Both the position numbers and the translations under genes were made by a program. Of a stretch of DNA of 64,000 nt, positions 54,201 to 62,149 are shown in pieces (position 1 is the stretch's first letter; each line of letters opens with the position of its first letter). The notes under the pieces were generated by a model. That model was not told the origin of the DNA, did not search any database, and was given only the letters and a program-made list of their open reading frames with translations. Source of the stretch: Succinivibrionaceae bacterium (GTDB taxonomy: Bacteria > Pseudomonadota > Gammaproteobacteria > Enterobacterales > Succinivibrionaceae); NCBI GenBank assembly GCA_019420905.1, contig JAHZGH010000001.1, forward strand, positions 1 through 64,000, given 5' to 3'.

Positions 54201-55998
54201 AGATTATGGAGTTAAAAAAGCTTTAGACTCAAAGGCAAATATTCAGAATTTGATTGCAGCTCAGCTAAAAAGTTCAGTTATATCTCATGTAAATACTCTA
54301 AATAAGCTTTTAGATATGGGCGATACTGTTGACACTTATCAAAATAAGCAATTCAGATTATTTATGAAGATGCATAATGATAAGAATTTTGCTGACACGG
54401 TGCTTGCTGTGGCTGTATTTAATGCTATGACAGCTATGGGGATTACCTCAATTCGTGATTTTAAGGGAGCACTAGAAGAAACTGCTCCTGATGGCAAGAC
54501 TCAGAACTATGATAGAGCTTTAAATGCCATGAAGGATGCAATGCATACCTTAGGATTGCCTTTTATAGTATGTGATGATCTTGCTGTAGGCTTTTTAAAA
54601 GATCCTCATTTGTCTTTGAAGCTTTCTGGCATCGCCTTAAAAGAAGGTCTAATCAATTTTAACCACAGCCTCAGATCTGCATTTGTACAAGGAGGTGAAG
54701 CTCGAGAAGCTAAAGGGGTTATTAAAGCTGAAGTCTTTAGATCGCAAGTTGAGCATCTTTTAGATTCATTAGATGTAAATCAGAGCGTAAGTTTTGATAG
54801 AGATTTAAACGTTGAAGTTTTTTCTGCAGAAGCTTCCGCTAATGCTAAGGTATCAGTAGCATTAGGAGCTCATAGCTTATTTGGCTTTGAGAAAACTGCA
54901 GACGGCTTTATATTTAGTTTAGATGCGGAGCTTTATGCTAAAGTTGAAGCCTCGCTTGAAGGGATTGAAAAAGGAGCAGTAAGCATTGAAGCTAATGCGC
55001 AAGCTAAAGTTAAGGGCGGCTCTCATGTAAATTTAACTTTTAAGAATACAGATAGTGCTGCAACTTTTATTGCCAATATTATGACCTTTGCTTATGACAG
55101 CTTTAATGTAAATGTGGCAACCGGTGTAAGCCAGAATTTTAATTTAGGAGTTAGTGCTCAGGCAGAAATTCAAGCTTCAACTAATCTTTTAGAAATTGAA
55201 GATCTTAATACTAATGTTGCAGCAGGTGTTTCGTTATCGTTATCAGGCTCAGTTGAAACTTCAAGAGGCTTTTCTTTAAATCATAGAATCAGAACCTATG
55301 ATTTTGATGCTCAAGCTACTTTATCTGCAGGCGTAACTTTAGAGATAGACGGCGATGCTATAAAAGAGCAAGCTCAAAATCTTGGCGATAAAATTGCAAA
55401 GAATGATTTTGTTATCGAAGCTGGTAAATCTTTAGGAGGGGCTTTGCCGGTACTTGAGGATAAAATTGAACAACAGATAGAAGATCTGCCTGATACTCTT
55501 GCTGATAAAGTAGGGGCTATTACAGATAAGGCAAATGAATTTATTGATGAAAAGCTTGGCTTTAAAAAAGAGTTGAGCTTTATTCATCATAATCACATTG
55601 AGGTTCATAGTGATGCCTTAAATAAAAATGCTTTAGTCTCAATTACTTCAAATATTAGCATTAGACCGCCATTTGAAAAATCAGGCATTGTTACTTCATT
55701 AATTGCTTATGGATTAGCTCAGGCTGATGCAAATAGTTTAGCTGATAATATATTAAGTCAAAATCCCCAAGAAATTTCAGCTATTACATTAAATCGAGAG
55801 GCTATTTTAAGTGATGAGCAAAAATTATCGCTTAAAGATCCCGGTATTAAGGATATTGTTAAATTAAATTTTAGCCCGCAATCAATTACTGTTGATTATA
55901 AAGAGACTGTTTTAAGGGAAAAGCAGACCTCTGTTATGGTTTATCATAATCAAGAGAAGGCTATTAGTAGTGTAAAAAGGGAGATTTCTATATCTTAG
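51223..55998 (+). CDS. Giant (1591-residue) candidate type III effector
   Basis: Not recognised. The first 60 or so residues are rich in Ser, Thr, Asn and Ala without a Sec signal, as in type III substrates. Residues about 75-1170 are charged and mostly helical with repeated Leu/Asp/Lys-rich helices. Residues about 1186-1390 differ sharply: alternating small and hydrophobic residues (VEVFSAEASANAKVSVALGA, VEASLEGIEKGAVSIEANAQ, VAAGVSLSLSGSVETS) predict many amphipathic beta strands. The rest (1390-1591) is mixed. No enzyme motif or WxxxE was found. The gene follows a chaperone-like gene by 14 bases and lies inside the secretion island. A large helical body plus a beta-barrel-like part recalls AvrE/DspE-type effectors, but I cannot show homology. 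Confidence 0.7.
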   Translation: MSDTIHSVNTAAALNTLTSVEKTPSLNDINIGKSVAANIEDTNTSAGLNRQIFAAKPQSGSLGVFSASITASSAVKEAVNEISKNRDSLGELKRLYAKFSDAADRAFIDMAVQAHIAIDCGDMSLENSEKTEIFQRLAVFLWDITKSEDLKDLADLQKELVSLVKEAASIKNNESISLLTNHSKLNEIFLFLDEAIANKATLLAVYERNKTIEAQPIETINPDNFANFKDIQKQGNFNGAALGALELKFRALEESFYNKVRSQESFISHMQRKISSFDKERDDISILKKQCSENTGLLSQLQSLSDANKAELLTKIDYICNDKHLSNTEKFNNLMALSSSIDRLVLNDDAVVIKNTIVSKLQTLYAISSDALAVANDKLGFGQTLKFIDIISRSGDTDIGFGPISQDKTFLESLCTAILQNDPKDSLYLFQIISNSDSKGNISENLSKVKALASALAVNNIKGALELSYILDTLSLVDLKAYTEFKIDKLDSDSLLRLASDFENSSDKSFNNISPTFANCAFQLFKLEQNIKADLNMDSSPVFMSKVQEINPKLYDYIKKHSSGLPKNINTGTIAAFRFNQALLAREANRQTLLSLDPDYVAYTNEKRILRMMESYLSLNSQSQSITAQSLMETIAKLSQNEIDSLEVPKYSQEQIKQYVVHNFENFAAALNQGSHLDYLLHLSDKSIPETEKAQVTLDRLAELDALGETVSYQLLAIAQNTLFSVKDMSASMLSDLGLDPQKLSLEDIADAIFNLAAKPLSDMEIRALATSYIEISQLDKGLGRKNAINNLKTALQDKLDQLSPAERAGYGKINELDLILDSSNTKFSRTFISSNLISSALKEQDLSFILNPRDKEALKGYLDVLNKKVPNKAEQKLKHEADVRVAREGILSLVDRIPDSKINLFVITQLINNISAVSAKTDDYLKLADLGFNYKDFNELLSRFKKAGSEDREQIIKQISGMFNEGILDRVKFQLAIKEHSQKERLQNSSAVDYGVKKALDSKANIQNLIAAQLKSSVISHVNTLNKLLDMGDTVDTYQNKQFRLFMKMHNDKNFADTVLAVAVFNAMTAMGITSIRDFKGALEETAPDGKTQNYDRALNAMKDAMHTLGLPFIVCDDLAVGFLKDPHLSLKLSGIALKEGLINFNHSLRSAFVQGGEAREAKGVIKAEVFRSQVEHLLDSLDVNQSVSFDRDLNVEVFSAEASANAKVSVALGAHSLFGFEKTADGFIFSLDAELYAKVEASLEGIEKGAVSIEANAQAKVKGGSHVNLTFKNTDSAATFIANIMTFAYDSFNVNVATGVSQNFNLGVSAQAEIQASTNLLEIEDLNTNVAAGVSLSLSGSVETSRGFSLNHRIRTYDFDAQATLSAGVTLEIDGDAIKEQAQNLGDKIAKNDFVIEAGKSLGGALPVLEDKIEQQIEDLPDTLADKVGAITDKANEFIDEKLGFKKELSFIHHNHIEVHSDALNKNALVSITSNISIRPPFEKSGIVTSLIAYGLAQADANSLADNILSQNPQEISAITLNREAILSDEQKLSLKDPGIKDIVKLNFSPQSITVDYKETVLREKQTSVMVYHNQEKAISSVKREISIS

Positions 55999-56113
55999 GC
56001 ATAATTTGCAGAATATATCTTTTATGGTTATCTAAATAGATATATCTGTGGGAATTTTGCGCAGAAAATTTTTAAATAGTGGATTTCTAGCTTTACGATA
56101 TATTTTATAAAGG

Positions 56114-56165
56114 ATAGGCCATCTGAAAATAGATATTTGTTATTTAATTTCAGAATGGCCTATTT
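56114..56165. terminator. Long hairpin between the giant ORF and the PP2C gene
   Basis: Arms ATAGGCCAT and ATGGCCTAT, extended with a mismatch by CTGAAA / TTTCAG, enclose an AT-rich loop of about 20 bases; T-rich sequence follows on the plus strand. It separates two convergent units. Confidence 0.75.
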
Positions 56166-56207
56166 TTCCTTATCCAGAAAGCTAAAAATGAGCTATGCAG
56201 ATTTTTA

Positions 56208-58190
56208 TTAAAGATGTTTAAAGCAAATTGCGGTAATATCGTCAGATTGTATGGCTTTCCCTCTATAAGCGATAATATCTTGATAGAGACGATCAAGAAT
56301 TTCCTGAGCTGATGAATTAGCTTGTGTTTTTATGAATTTTTCAAGTCTATTATCAGAAAAAAGTTCTTGTTTTTCATTTTGAGCTTCGGTTATGCCGTCT
56401 GTATATAGAAGAAGTATTTCATCTTCATTAAGATTGTCTTGATACTCTGAATATTTAAAATCTTCTACAGCACCAACAACTAAATCATGAATCTTATCTA
56501 AATAGCGAATTCGTCCGTTTTTATGCGCAATTAGCGGCGGACAATGGCCACCGTTTGCATAAACTAATGTTTTGTCTTTAAGATTAAATACTGCAACAAA
56601 TAAAGTAACAAACATCATATTAGGATTATGAGCGCTAAGACGAGCATTAGCTTCAGTTAAAATCTGGCTAGGATTCAATCCTAGAGCAAATCCCTCTCTT
56701 ATTAAGGTAACTGTCATAGTCATGAATAAAGCTGCAGGCACGCCTTTATCAGAAACATCACCTATGATTAGAGCAATTCTGTCATTATCAAGGGCAATAA
56801 CATCGAAAAGATCTCCCCCTACTTCTTTTGCAGGAATTAGTAAAGAGGCTACAGAATAGGGAGTTATAGGTAATCTGTCCAGGTTTTCAGGAAGCATTCC
56901 TTTTTGTATATTACCAGCAGCGTCTAATTCACCTTCAAGGCGTTTTTGTTTTGAAGTAGTTTCAATAAGATAGTGAATATTTTCTGCTAAAGATGATGAC
57001 ATCTTATATAAGGCAGAAGATACATTGCCAATTTCATCGCCTTTATCTATAGGTAAAGTTTTAGCTATAGAAATAATTGCTTCAGGATTATTTAGATTGC
57101 TTTGAGCTAATTCCTGAGCTTTTTGAGAAATTATTTTTAAAGGCTTGATTGTATGAATGACTAAGATTACAGCGGCAATTAAGGATACTAGAGTAATGGC
57201 AATACCAATTAAAAGTAATTTTTTTACAATATCATAAAGAGGATCTACGATAGCGTTAGTATCTTTTACTGTAGCTACATACCAATTTAGCGGTTTAAAA
57301 TAAGATAGGCGCAGTCGATAGCTATTTGGACTATTCTTAGGAGTAATAAGGATAACTTGACTGCCGTCATTTTTGATATTTTCCAAAAGAGTTTTATCAA
57401 TAGTATATGAAAGCTTAAAGTCATTATTTTTTGATAATAGTATTTTCCCTTTACTATCAAATAGTAAAAGATCGTCAGTTACAGGCATCTGAATTCTGTC
57501 AAAGAGCATACTGACACTATTGATAATATCTTGAGAATTATGATTATATTCTTCACGTTTAGAACTTATGTCAAATAAGGTAACTATAATCTGCTTAGGA
57601 TCGCGGATAGTAGGCTGCATGATGCATAGAAAGTGTTCGTCTGATTTTTCTTCATAAAAATAATAAACCATTCCTGAGATAGGAATTTGCTGCTTAATAT
57701 AATTTTCAAGTTTTACGCCGCGAATATCATGAAATTCAAACAAACGGAAATTATCTTTATTAAGCATCAGACTTTTTTGGGGATTATTTTGGTTATAGAT
57801 AAATCCGCGAATTCCTACTCGCAACCACGATTTTAGCTGAACTTTTTGAATTAAGGCTAAGAGCTCATGAGAGCTAGTATCAGTATCTATATCAGCATTG
57901 CGCAAAATAGAGCTTACAACAAATAATTGCCTTTTGAGGGCCATGATTGAATTGAGTTTTTGGTTTATATATCCATAGTAGCTTGCATTGACGCTGTCTA
58001 ATATAAGATCGTTTGTTGTTTTGTGAAAGTTGTCTTCGTTTTTTAAATAATTTTTTGACTGATCATTAATTATAAGATAGCTGTAGATTGATAAAGGTAA
58101 GACAATTAAAGCTAAAACCATTAAAATTATTTTGTTTTTTAACGTAAAAATAGTTTTTTTCATAATTTTATTTGTTATTTTATGCCGCAT
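56208..58190 (-). CDS. Membrane sensor PP2C phosphatase (RsbU/BtrU-like)
   Basis: 660 residues. A membrane helix near 20-40 and another near 327-350 flank a periplasmic Cache-like sensor domain. A HAMP linker (about 350-410) and a short coiled coil follow, then a SpoIIE/PP2C phosphatase domain (about 425-660). Its metal-site motifs are intact: EVGGDLFDV, IGDVSDKGVPAALFM, ANGGHCPP, YTDGITEAQN and SDDITAI. Such phosphatases dephosphorylate STAS anti-sigma antagonists, and the STAS and kinase genes are upstream in the same operon. The start overlaps the transglycosylase gene by 16 bases; a second ATG at 58163 is also possible and gives a cleaner N-terminus. Confidence 0.9.
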   Translation of the reverse strand: MRHKITNKIMKKTIFTLKNKIILMVLALIVLPLSIYSYLIINDQSKNYLKNEDNFHKTTNDLILDSVNASYYGYINQKLNSIMALKRQLFVVSSILRNADIDTDTSSHELLALIQKVQLKSWLRVGIRGFIYNQNNPQKSLMLNKDNFRLFEFHDIRGVKLENYIKQQIPISGMVYYFYEEKSDEHFLCIMQPTIRDPKQIIVTLFDISSKREEYNHNSQDIINSVSMLFDRIQMPVTDDLLLFDSKGKILLSKNNDFKLSYTIDKTLLENIKNDGSQVILITPKNSPNSYRLRLSYFKPLNWYVATVKDTNAIVDPLYDIVKKLLLIGIAITLVSLIAAVILVIHTIKPLKIISQKAQELAQSNLNNPEAIISIAKTLPIDKGDEIGNVSSALYKMSSSLAENIHYLIETTSKQKRLEGELDAAGNIQKGMLPENLDRLPITPYSVASLLIPAKEVGGDLFDVIALDNDRIALIIGDVSDKGVPAALFMTMTVTLIREGFALGLNPSQILTEANARLSAHNPNMMFVTLFVAVFNLKDKTLVYANGGHCPPLIAHKNGRIRYLDKIHDLVVGAVEDFKYSEYQDNLNEDEILLLYTDGITEAQNEKQELFSDNRLEKFIKTQANSSAQEILDRLYQDIIAYRGKAIQSDDITAICFKHL

Positions 58191-58837
58191 AACTCGTGAT
58201 AGCGTTTAATAACTTTATTCACAAAGTTTTTAGTTTCTTTAAATGGAGGAATACCTCCATAGCGGATAACATTTCCAGGACCTGCATTGTAGGCTGCTAG
58301 TGCTAAGCTTAAGGAACCATCAAAATTAGTCAGCATTTTTGCTAAATAGCGGCTGCCGGCATCTATATTATCGTAAGGATTAAAAGGATCTTTTACTCCT
58401 AAATCTTGAGCTGTTTGAGGCATTAGCTGCATTAGTCCCATTGCACCCTTTTCTGAGATTGCTGAGGAGATTGCTCCTGATTCAATTTCAATTACGGCTT
58501 GTATAAGTTGTTTCGGCAAGGAGTTTTTTAATGCCGCATTATGAATAAATTTGTCCCAATTTTTAAGCTCTCTTTTTAAGTTTGGGTATTTTGAAGCTAA
58601 ATATGGAGTGACGATATGCGTCATTTTCAAAAGCTTAGCATATTTTGAAAGAGCATAAACATCCATACTTTCAATGCGTCTTTCCTTAATTTTATGCGCA
58701 TTGTAGGGAATAGCTTCTATATTGGCAGTTTCAACTACAATAGAGCTAACCTTGCTTTCAAGAGCATATAGATTAAATGCTATACATAAAAGAGATAGAA
58801 TAGCGATTTTAATCAAAATGATAAAGTGCATTTGCAT
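58175..58837 (-). CDS. Lytic transglycosylase (SLT/IpgF type)
   Basis: 220 residues with a signal peptide (to about residue 25) and a C-terminal SLT domain (about 105-215). The catalytic Glu is in AVIEIESGA; the other motifs GAMGLMQLMPQTAQDLGV and ALAAYNAGPGNVIRYGG are present, so it should be an active muramidase. Injectisome clusters often code one such enzyme (IpgF, EtgA) to open the wall for the basal body. Oddly it sits inside the regulatory operon between the RsbW-like and PP2C genes rather than with structural genes. Confidence 0.9.
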   Translation of the reverse strand: MQMHFIILIKIAILSLLCIAFNLYALESKVSSIVVETANIEAIPYNAHKIKERRIESMDVYALSKYAKLLKMTHIVTPYLASKYPNLKRELKNWDKFIHNAALKNSLPKQLIQAVIEIESGAISSAISEKGAMGLMQLMPQTAQDLGVKDPFNPYDNIDAGSRYLAKMLTNFDGSLSLALAAYNAGPGNVIRYGGIPPFKETKNFVNKVIKRYHELCGIK

Positions 58838-58855
58838 TATTTATTGCTGATAGCC

Positions 58856-59272
58856 TTAGGAGTTTAAAGCAAAATAAATAGTAACTACGTTTGTATTTTC
58901 TATACGGGCATAAGCATAATGAGAGGCAATTTCTTTAACAAAATGAATTCCTAAGCCGCCAATCAAACGATTCTCAATATCTAGGTTCAAATCAGGTTCT
59001 TTAGATTCTAAAAAAGGATCAAACGGCTTTCCTTTATCAGATATTTGAATCATGACATATGGAGCGCTGTCAAAGGAAACTTTTCCGCATATAAATTCAG
59101 CATTTCCTTGTTTGCCATCATAAGCGTAATAACATACATTAGTTAATAATTCTTCAACCACCAATTCTATTTTATGTAAAAGAGGTGCGAGATCCCCTTG
59201 CATAATTTCTTTTAATTTAGTGTTAACAAAATTTAGCTGTTCAATCGATGCTGGGAGAGATATTTTTTTCAT
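58856..59272 (-). CDS. RsbW/BtrW-like serine kinase (anti-sigma type)
   Basis: 138-residue GHKL ATPase. The N box is ELVVEELLTNVCYYAYDG-like (about 41-55), the G1 box QISDKGKPFDPF near 85-96 and the G2 box LIGGLGIHFVKE near 113. No histidine-kinase dimerisation domain is present, so this is the stand-alone RsbW/SpoIIAB type, which phosphorylates a STAS partner and binds a sigma factor or other target. It follows the STAS gene by 86 bases and precedes the lytic transglycosylase gene by 18. No sigma-factor gene is in the window, so its output target is unknown. Confidence 0.88.
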   Translation of the reverse strand: MKKISLPASIEQLNFVNTKLKEIMQGDLAPLLHKIELVVEELLTNVCYYAYDGKQGNAEFICGKVSFDSAPYVMIQISDKGKPFDPFLESKEPDLNLDIENRLIGGLGIHFVKEIASHYAYARIENTNVVTIYFALNS

Positions 59273-59358
59273 GTAAAAAATCAGCGCTAATTAAGCTTTA
59301 AAAAAGCGCAGCCTCCAGTTTGTATTAAAAGGCAGTATTTAAAATATGGAAGATATTT

Positions 59359-59697
59359 TTATTTAACTAAAGATAAAGCTTCGTTAAGATTTGAGCACAG
59401 CTTAATTAGCATATTAAAGCCAGAAATTCTGAAGACCTCAGATACATCTTTGCTTAGACAACAGCAGGCTAGCTTTTTGTTAGAGCTGCGGCAATTTTTA
59501 GCTAATTTTAATAAGCCTCTAAGCCCAGCAGAGCTTATATATTCTAGATCTTGAAAATCGATAACTATACCTAAGACTTCAGCTTCTTGAGGAAGCTTTA
59601 AGGCAATATCCTCAAAATTTTCTACCGTAAGAGCATCCATGCGTCCTATGAGCTTAAGTATCATAATGTTATCTTGAAGGTCTTGAGTTATTTTCAT
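59359..59697 (-). CDS. STAS-domain anti-sigma factor antagonist (BtrV/RsbV-like)
   Basis: 112 residues forming one STAS domain. The phospho-acceptor region LEYISSAGLRGLLKLAK near 51-67 contains the expected serines in the SSAG motif. The N-terminal strands (ITQDLQDNIMILKLIGRMDA) are typical. It is the first gene of a leftward operon with the RsbW-like kinase, a lytic transglycosylase and the PP2C phosphatase. When dephosphorylated, such proteins sequester the kinase. It faces the Bsp22/EspA-like gene across a 272-base control region (by the open frame; 287 bases to the chosen start). Confidence 0.9.
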   Translation of the reverse strand: MKITQDLQDNIMILKLIGRMDALTVENFEDIALKLPQEAEVLGIVIDFQDLEYISSAGLRGLLKLAKNCRSSNKKLACCCLSKDVSEVFRISGFNMLIKLCSNLNEALSLVK

Positions 59698-59771
59698 AAT
59701 TTATTCCGCAAAATTTTCTATTTTAAAGTATGCCAAAATCTTACAAAAAATCTGTGATGAGAGCTCTTGTT

Positions 59772-59940
59772 TGTAGCTACATCTATAAAATATAGACAGT
59801 ATATGAAATTTTGGATACTTTAAATATAATTTGTTATATGTCTTATATAAGAAAATTTTTTAATTTAAATAAATTTGTGTAAATGATCGAGAAAATTTTA
59901 TTATATGTAGCTACAAATCATATAAAATATTATATATAAT
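59772..59940. promoter_or_regulatory. Divergent control region with two TGTAGCTACA palindromes
   Basis: The 10-bp palindrome TGTAGCTACA occurs at 59772-59781 and again at 59906-59915, each followed after 2-5 bases by TATAAAATAT. A consensus TATAAT (59935-59940) after the second would place the palindrome at the -35 of the rightward gene. The first lies 75 bases from the STAS gene. I did not find this palindrome upstream of the other island operons. It may bind a regulator shared by the switch operon and the filament genes. Confidence 0.5.
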
Positions 59941-59984
59941 GTAAATAAAATATCAGCTATATCTAGATATTGTGGAGCTTATCT

Positions 59985-60776
59985 ATGTCAGGGACGGTTA
60001 CATTAAATACAAATAATGATATCAATGGGGCTACCTTAGATAGCGGCAGCCGCAGTATTTCTCTTTTGTATGCGCAATTACAGATATCGTTGGCTTCAGC
60101 TAATAGAACTAAAGCTGAAAGCATAATTAAAGATATACAAGCTCAGCAAGCTGAAGCTTCAAAATACGCTGATACTATCAATGCGCTGAGATCTTTGAAA
60201 GCTCAAGGAGATCAGAAAATAGGCGAAATTCCCGGTACTGCAGAAGAAATTCAAACAGAAATAAATAAATCTCAGCAGATTTTATCTGAGTTAAAAGTAA
60301 TGGAAACTCAGTATAAGGGAGGGGAATGCTTATCTTTGTCTGCTGAAGGCTATAATTATGTTTTAGAGCTTTATAATTCTAGTGCTGATACATCTGCATT
60401 CACCGATGCGTTTCGAACTAATTCTTATAATAACGACGGCAAGAAAGAGAAAACTCCGGATAATTTACATTTAAAGTATGAATGTCAAGGTATGCAAAAG
60501 GCCTTCCAGGCTCGTATTGATGTTTTAAATGCTGTGCAATCTTGTCGAGATTTAGGTATTGATTCTAGCCTTTTAGGTAGCCCTCTGACTACAGAAAATA
60601 TGGAGGTCATAATCTCTAATCTACAGACAAAACAGGATACGATTGGTTCAGGCATTCAACAGCAAATGATTTATGTACAGGATTATATCGGACAATATAA
60701 TGCCTATACATCAGGTTCAACTTCAGCAATTTCTGAAGCTAACAGTACGTTAAAGACTGTAGCTCAAGGACGATAA
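59985..60776 (+). CDS. Bsp22/EspA-like secreted coiled-coil protein, long copy
   Basis: 263 residues from the ATG at 59985 (GGAG 7 bases upstream; the TTG at 59970 is the alternative). No Sec signal. An N-terminal coiled coil (about 25-70, LLYAQLQISLASANRTKAES) and a C-terminal coiled coil (about 205-263, IQQQMIYVQDYIGQYNAYTS) flank a middle with an extra stretch of about 85 residues not in the second copy. This plan resembles filament or tip proteins Bsp22, EspA and SseB. The last 60 residues are almost the same as in the next gene. Function is by architecture and context only. Confidence 0.6.
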   Translation: MSGTVTLNTNNDINGATLDSGSRSISLLYAQLQISLASANRTKAESIIKDIQAQQAEASKYADTINALRSLKAQGDQKIGEIPGTAEEIQTEINKSQQILSELKVMETQYKGGECLSLSAEGYNYVLELYNSSADTSAFTDAFRTNSYNNDGKKEKTPDNLHLKYECQGMQKAFQARIDVLNAVQSCRDLGIDSSLLGSPLTTENMEVIISNLQTKQDTIGSGIQQQMIYVQDYIGQYNAYTSGSTSAISEANSTLKTVAQGR

Positions 60777-60792
60777 GTTTTAGGGGAAATAT

Positions 60793-61329
60793 ATGACAGG
60801 TACAAATGCTGTAACATCTAATACAGATTTAAGTATAAGCAGTCTTGACCAAACCTCAGGAAGCATTTCTTTGATGTTTGCAAAATTGCAGATAAGTCTT
60901 GCGCAGGCTAACCGTTCAAAAGCTGAATCAATTATTAAGGATATTCAATCAACGCAAGCTGAAGCAACTCAATATGCAGAAATGATCAATACTTTAAGAT
61001 CGGCTAAAACTAGCACAGTAGACAGCAGCGGTAACTCTGTAGATGCTACTGATTCTTCTAGAGCTGAAGTTGTAAAAGCTAATAAAGAAGCATTAAAAAG
61101 CATGGGAATTAGCGATAGTGATCTTAATAAGTCTAAATTTACTAAGGATGATTTAGAGCTGATTATTTCTAATTTACAGACTAAGCAGGATACAATTGGC
61201 TCAAATATTCAGCAACAGATGGTATATGTGCAAGATTATATTGGTCAATATAACGCCTATACCTCAGGCTCAACATCAGCAATTTCTGAGGCAAACAGCA
61301 CGTTAAAGTCTGTAGCTCAGGGCCGCTAG
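60793..61329 (+). CDS. Bsp22/EspA-like secreted coiled-coil protein, short copy
   Basis: 178 residues, a tandem paralogue of the gene 16 bases upstream. The N-terminal coiled coil (SISLMFAKLQISLAQANRSK) and the C-terminal block (SNLQTKQDTIG to the SVAQGR end) match the first copy closely, while the DNA differs at many third codon positions, so the match is kept by selection rather than by recent duplication. It is about the size of EspA (192) and Bsp22 (205). It could be the main filament or tip subunit with the long copy as cap or partner, or both could be effectors. Confidence 0.6.
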   Translation: MTGTNAVTSNTDLSISSLDQTSGSISLMFAKLQISLAQANRSKAESIIKDIQSTQAEATQYAEMINTLRSAKTSTVDSSGNSVDATDSSRAEVVKANKEALKSMGISDSDLNKSKFTKDDLELIISNLQTKQDTIGSNIQQQMVYVQDYIGQYNAYTSGSTSAISEANSTLKSVAQGR

Positions 61330-61444
61330 TATTTTTAATAAAAATATTACTTAACTTTAATTAAAATAACAAAATTTATGTTTGATATTTATCTGTAAGT
61401 TATTAGTATGATAGGTAAATAATCAGCTTTATAAAGGAGATGTT

Positions 61445-61732
61445 ATGGCTTTTACATCTAAGGAATTGCAGGAGAGCATTGAAGAATTAGCTCGTTTGCA
61501 GGAAGAAATAGCCGAGATTGATAAGAGATTCGAGGCAGCTCAGAAAAACTGTCCCCAAGATTTAAACGTTGACAATGTCGATAAATCTCAAATAGAAATT
61601 TTATTGGCACAAGCTAAAGAGCGTGCTGAAGAAGAGGGCCGTAAACGTCGTGAGCGTTATGAATTAGATCATCCAGCATCTTTACCTGAGCCTAAATTTA
61701 CAGCTCCTCATCGCCGTGGACTAATGGTTTGA
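61445..61732 (+). CDS. Small charged helical protein, unknown
   Basis: 95 residues, not recognised. It has a heptad-like helix (LQESIEELARLQEEIAEIDK), an acidic middle (DLNVDNVDKSQIEILLAQAK), a very basic-acidic helix (ERAEEEGRKRRERYEL) and a Pro/Arg tail (LPEPKFTAPHRRGLMV). AAAGGAG precedes the ATG by 6 bases and a strong terminator follows, so it is very likely a real gene. It could be a chaperone for the coiled-coil proteins upstream, as CesA is for EspA, or a DNA-binding protein; there is no direct evidence for either. Confidence 0.65.
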   Translation: MAFTSKELQESIEELARLQEEIAEIDKRFEAAQKNCPQDLNVDNVDKSQIEILLAQAKERAEEEGRKRRERYELDHPASLPEPKFTAPHRRGLMV

Positions 61733-61761
61733 TGATCAAGTAGTTATTATATAACATATTG

Positions 61762-61791
61762 AAAAAGCAGTATTTTAATACTGCTTTTTTT
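61762..61791 (+). terminator. Terminator after the 95-residue protein gene
   Basis: A 13-bp self-complementary arm pair (AAAAAGCAGTATT / AATACTGCTTTTT) separated by two bases ends in a run of T. The flanking A run allows use in both directions. Confidence 0.88.
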
Positions 61792-62149
61792 GTGTAAAGT
61801 TCCCTCAGGAAGAATTATAAGCTATATAAGCAATATTACTTTAAAATAAAATAGTTTTTATTTATATATTAAGCTTTAATTATTATTTAATAGCAAGAGT
61901 ACAATATTTACGCAATAAAATTATTATTGGTTATTAACCATATAATTATATACATATTACTGAATTTTTTAAGTAAAAATCTAATTTTTGATTATATATT
62001 TGATATTCATATATCTTGATAAAGTGAATCTAGAACAGAGAGTTAAATAGCATAATCAGTTTTTCTATCTATAAAAGGATGATTTTAGTACTGAAAGCAT
62101 TTAAAATTAATTTTTCTAAAAATATATCCTTTTCAATTAGTTATTTATA

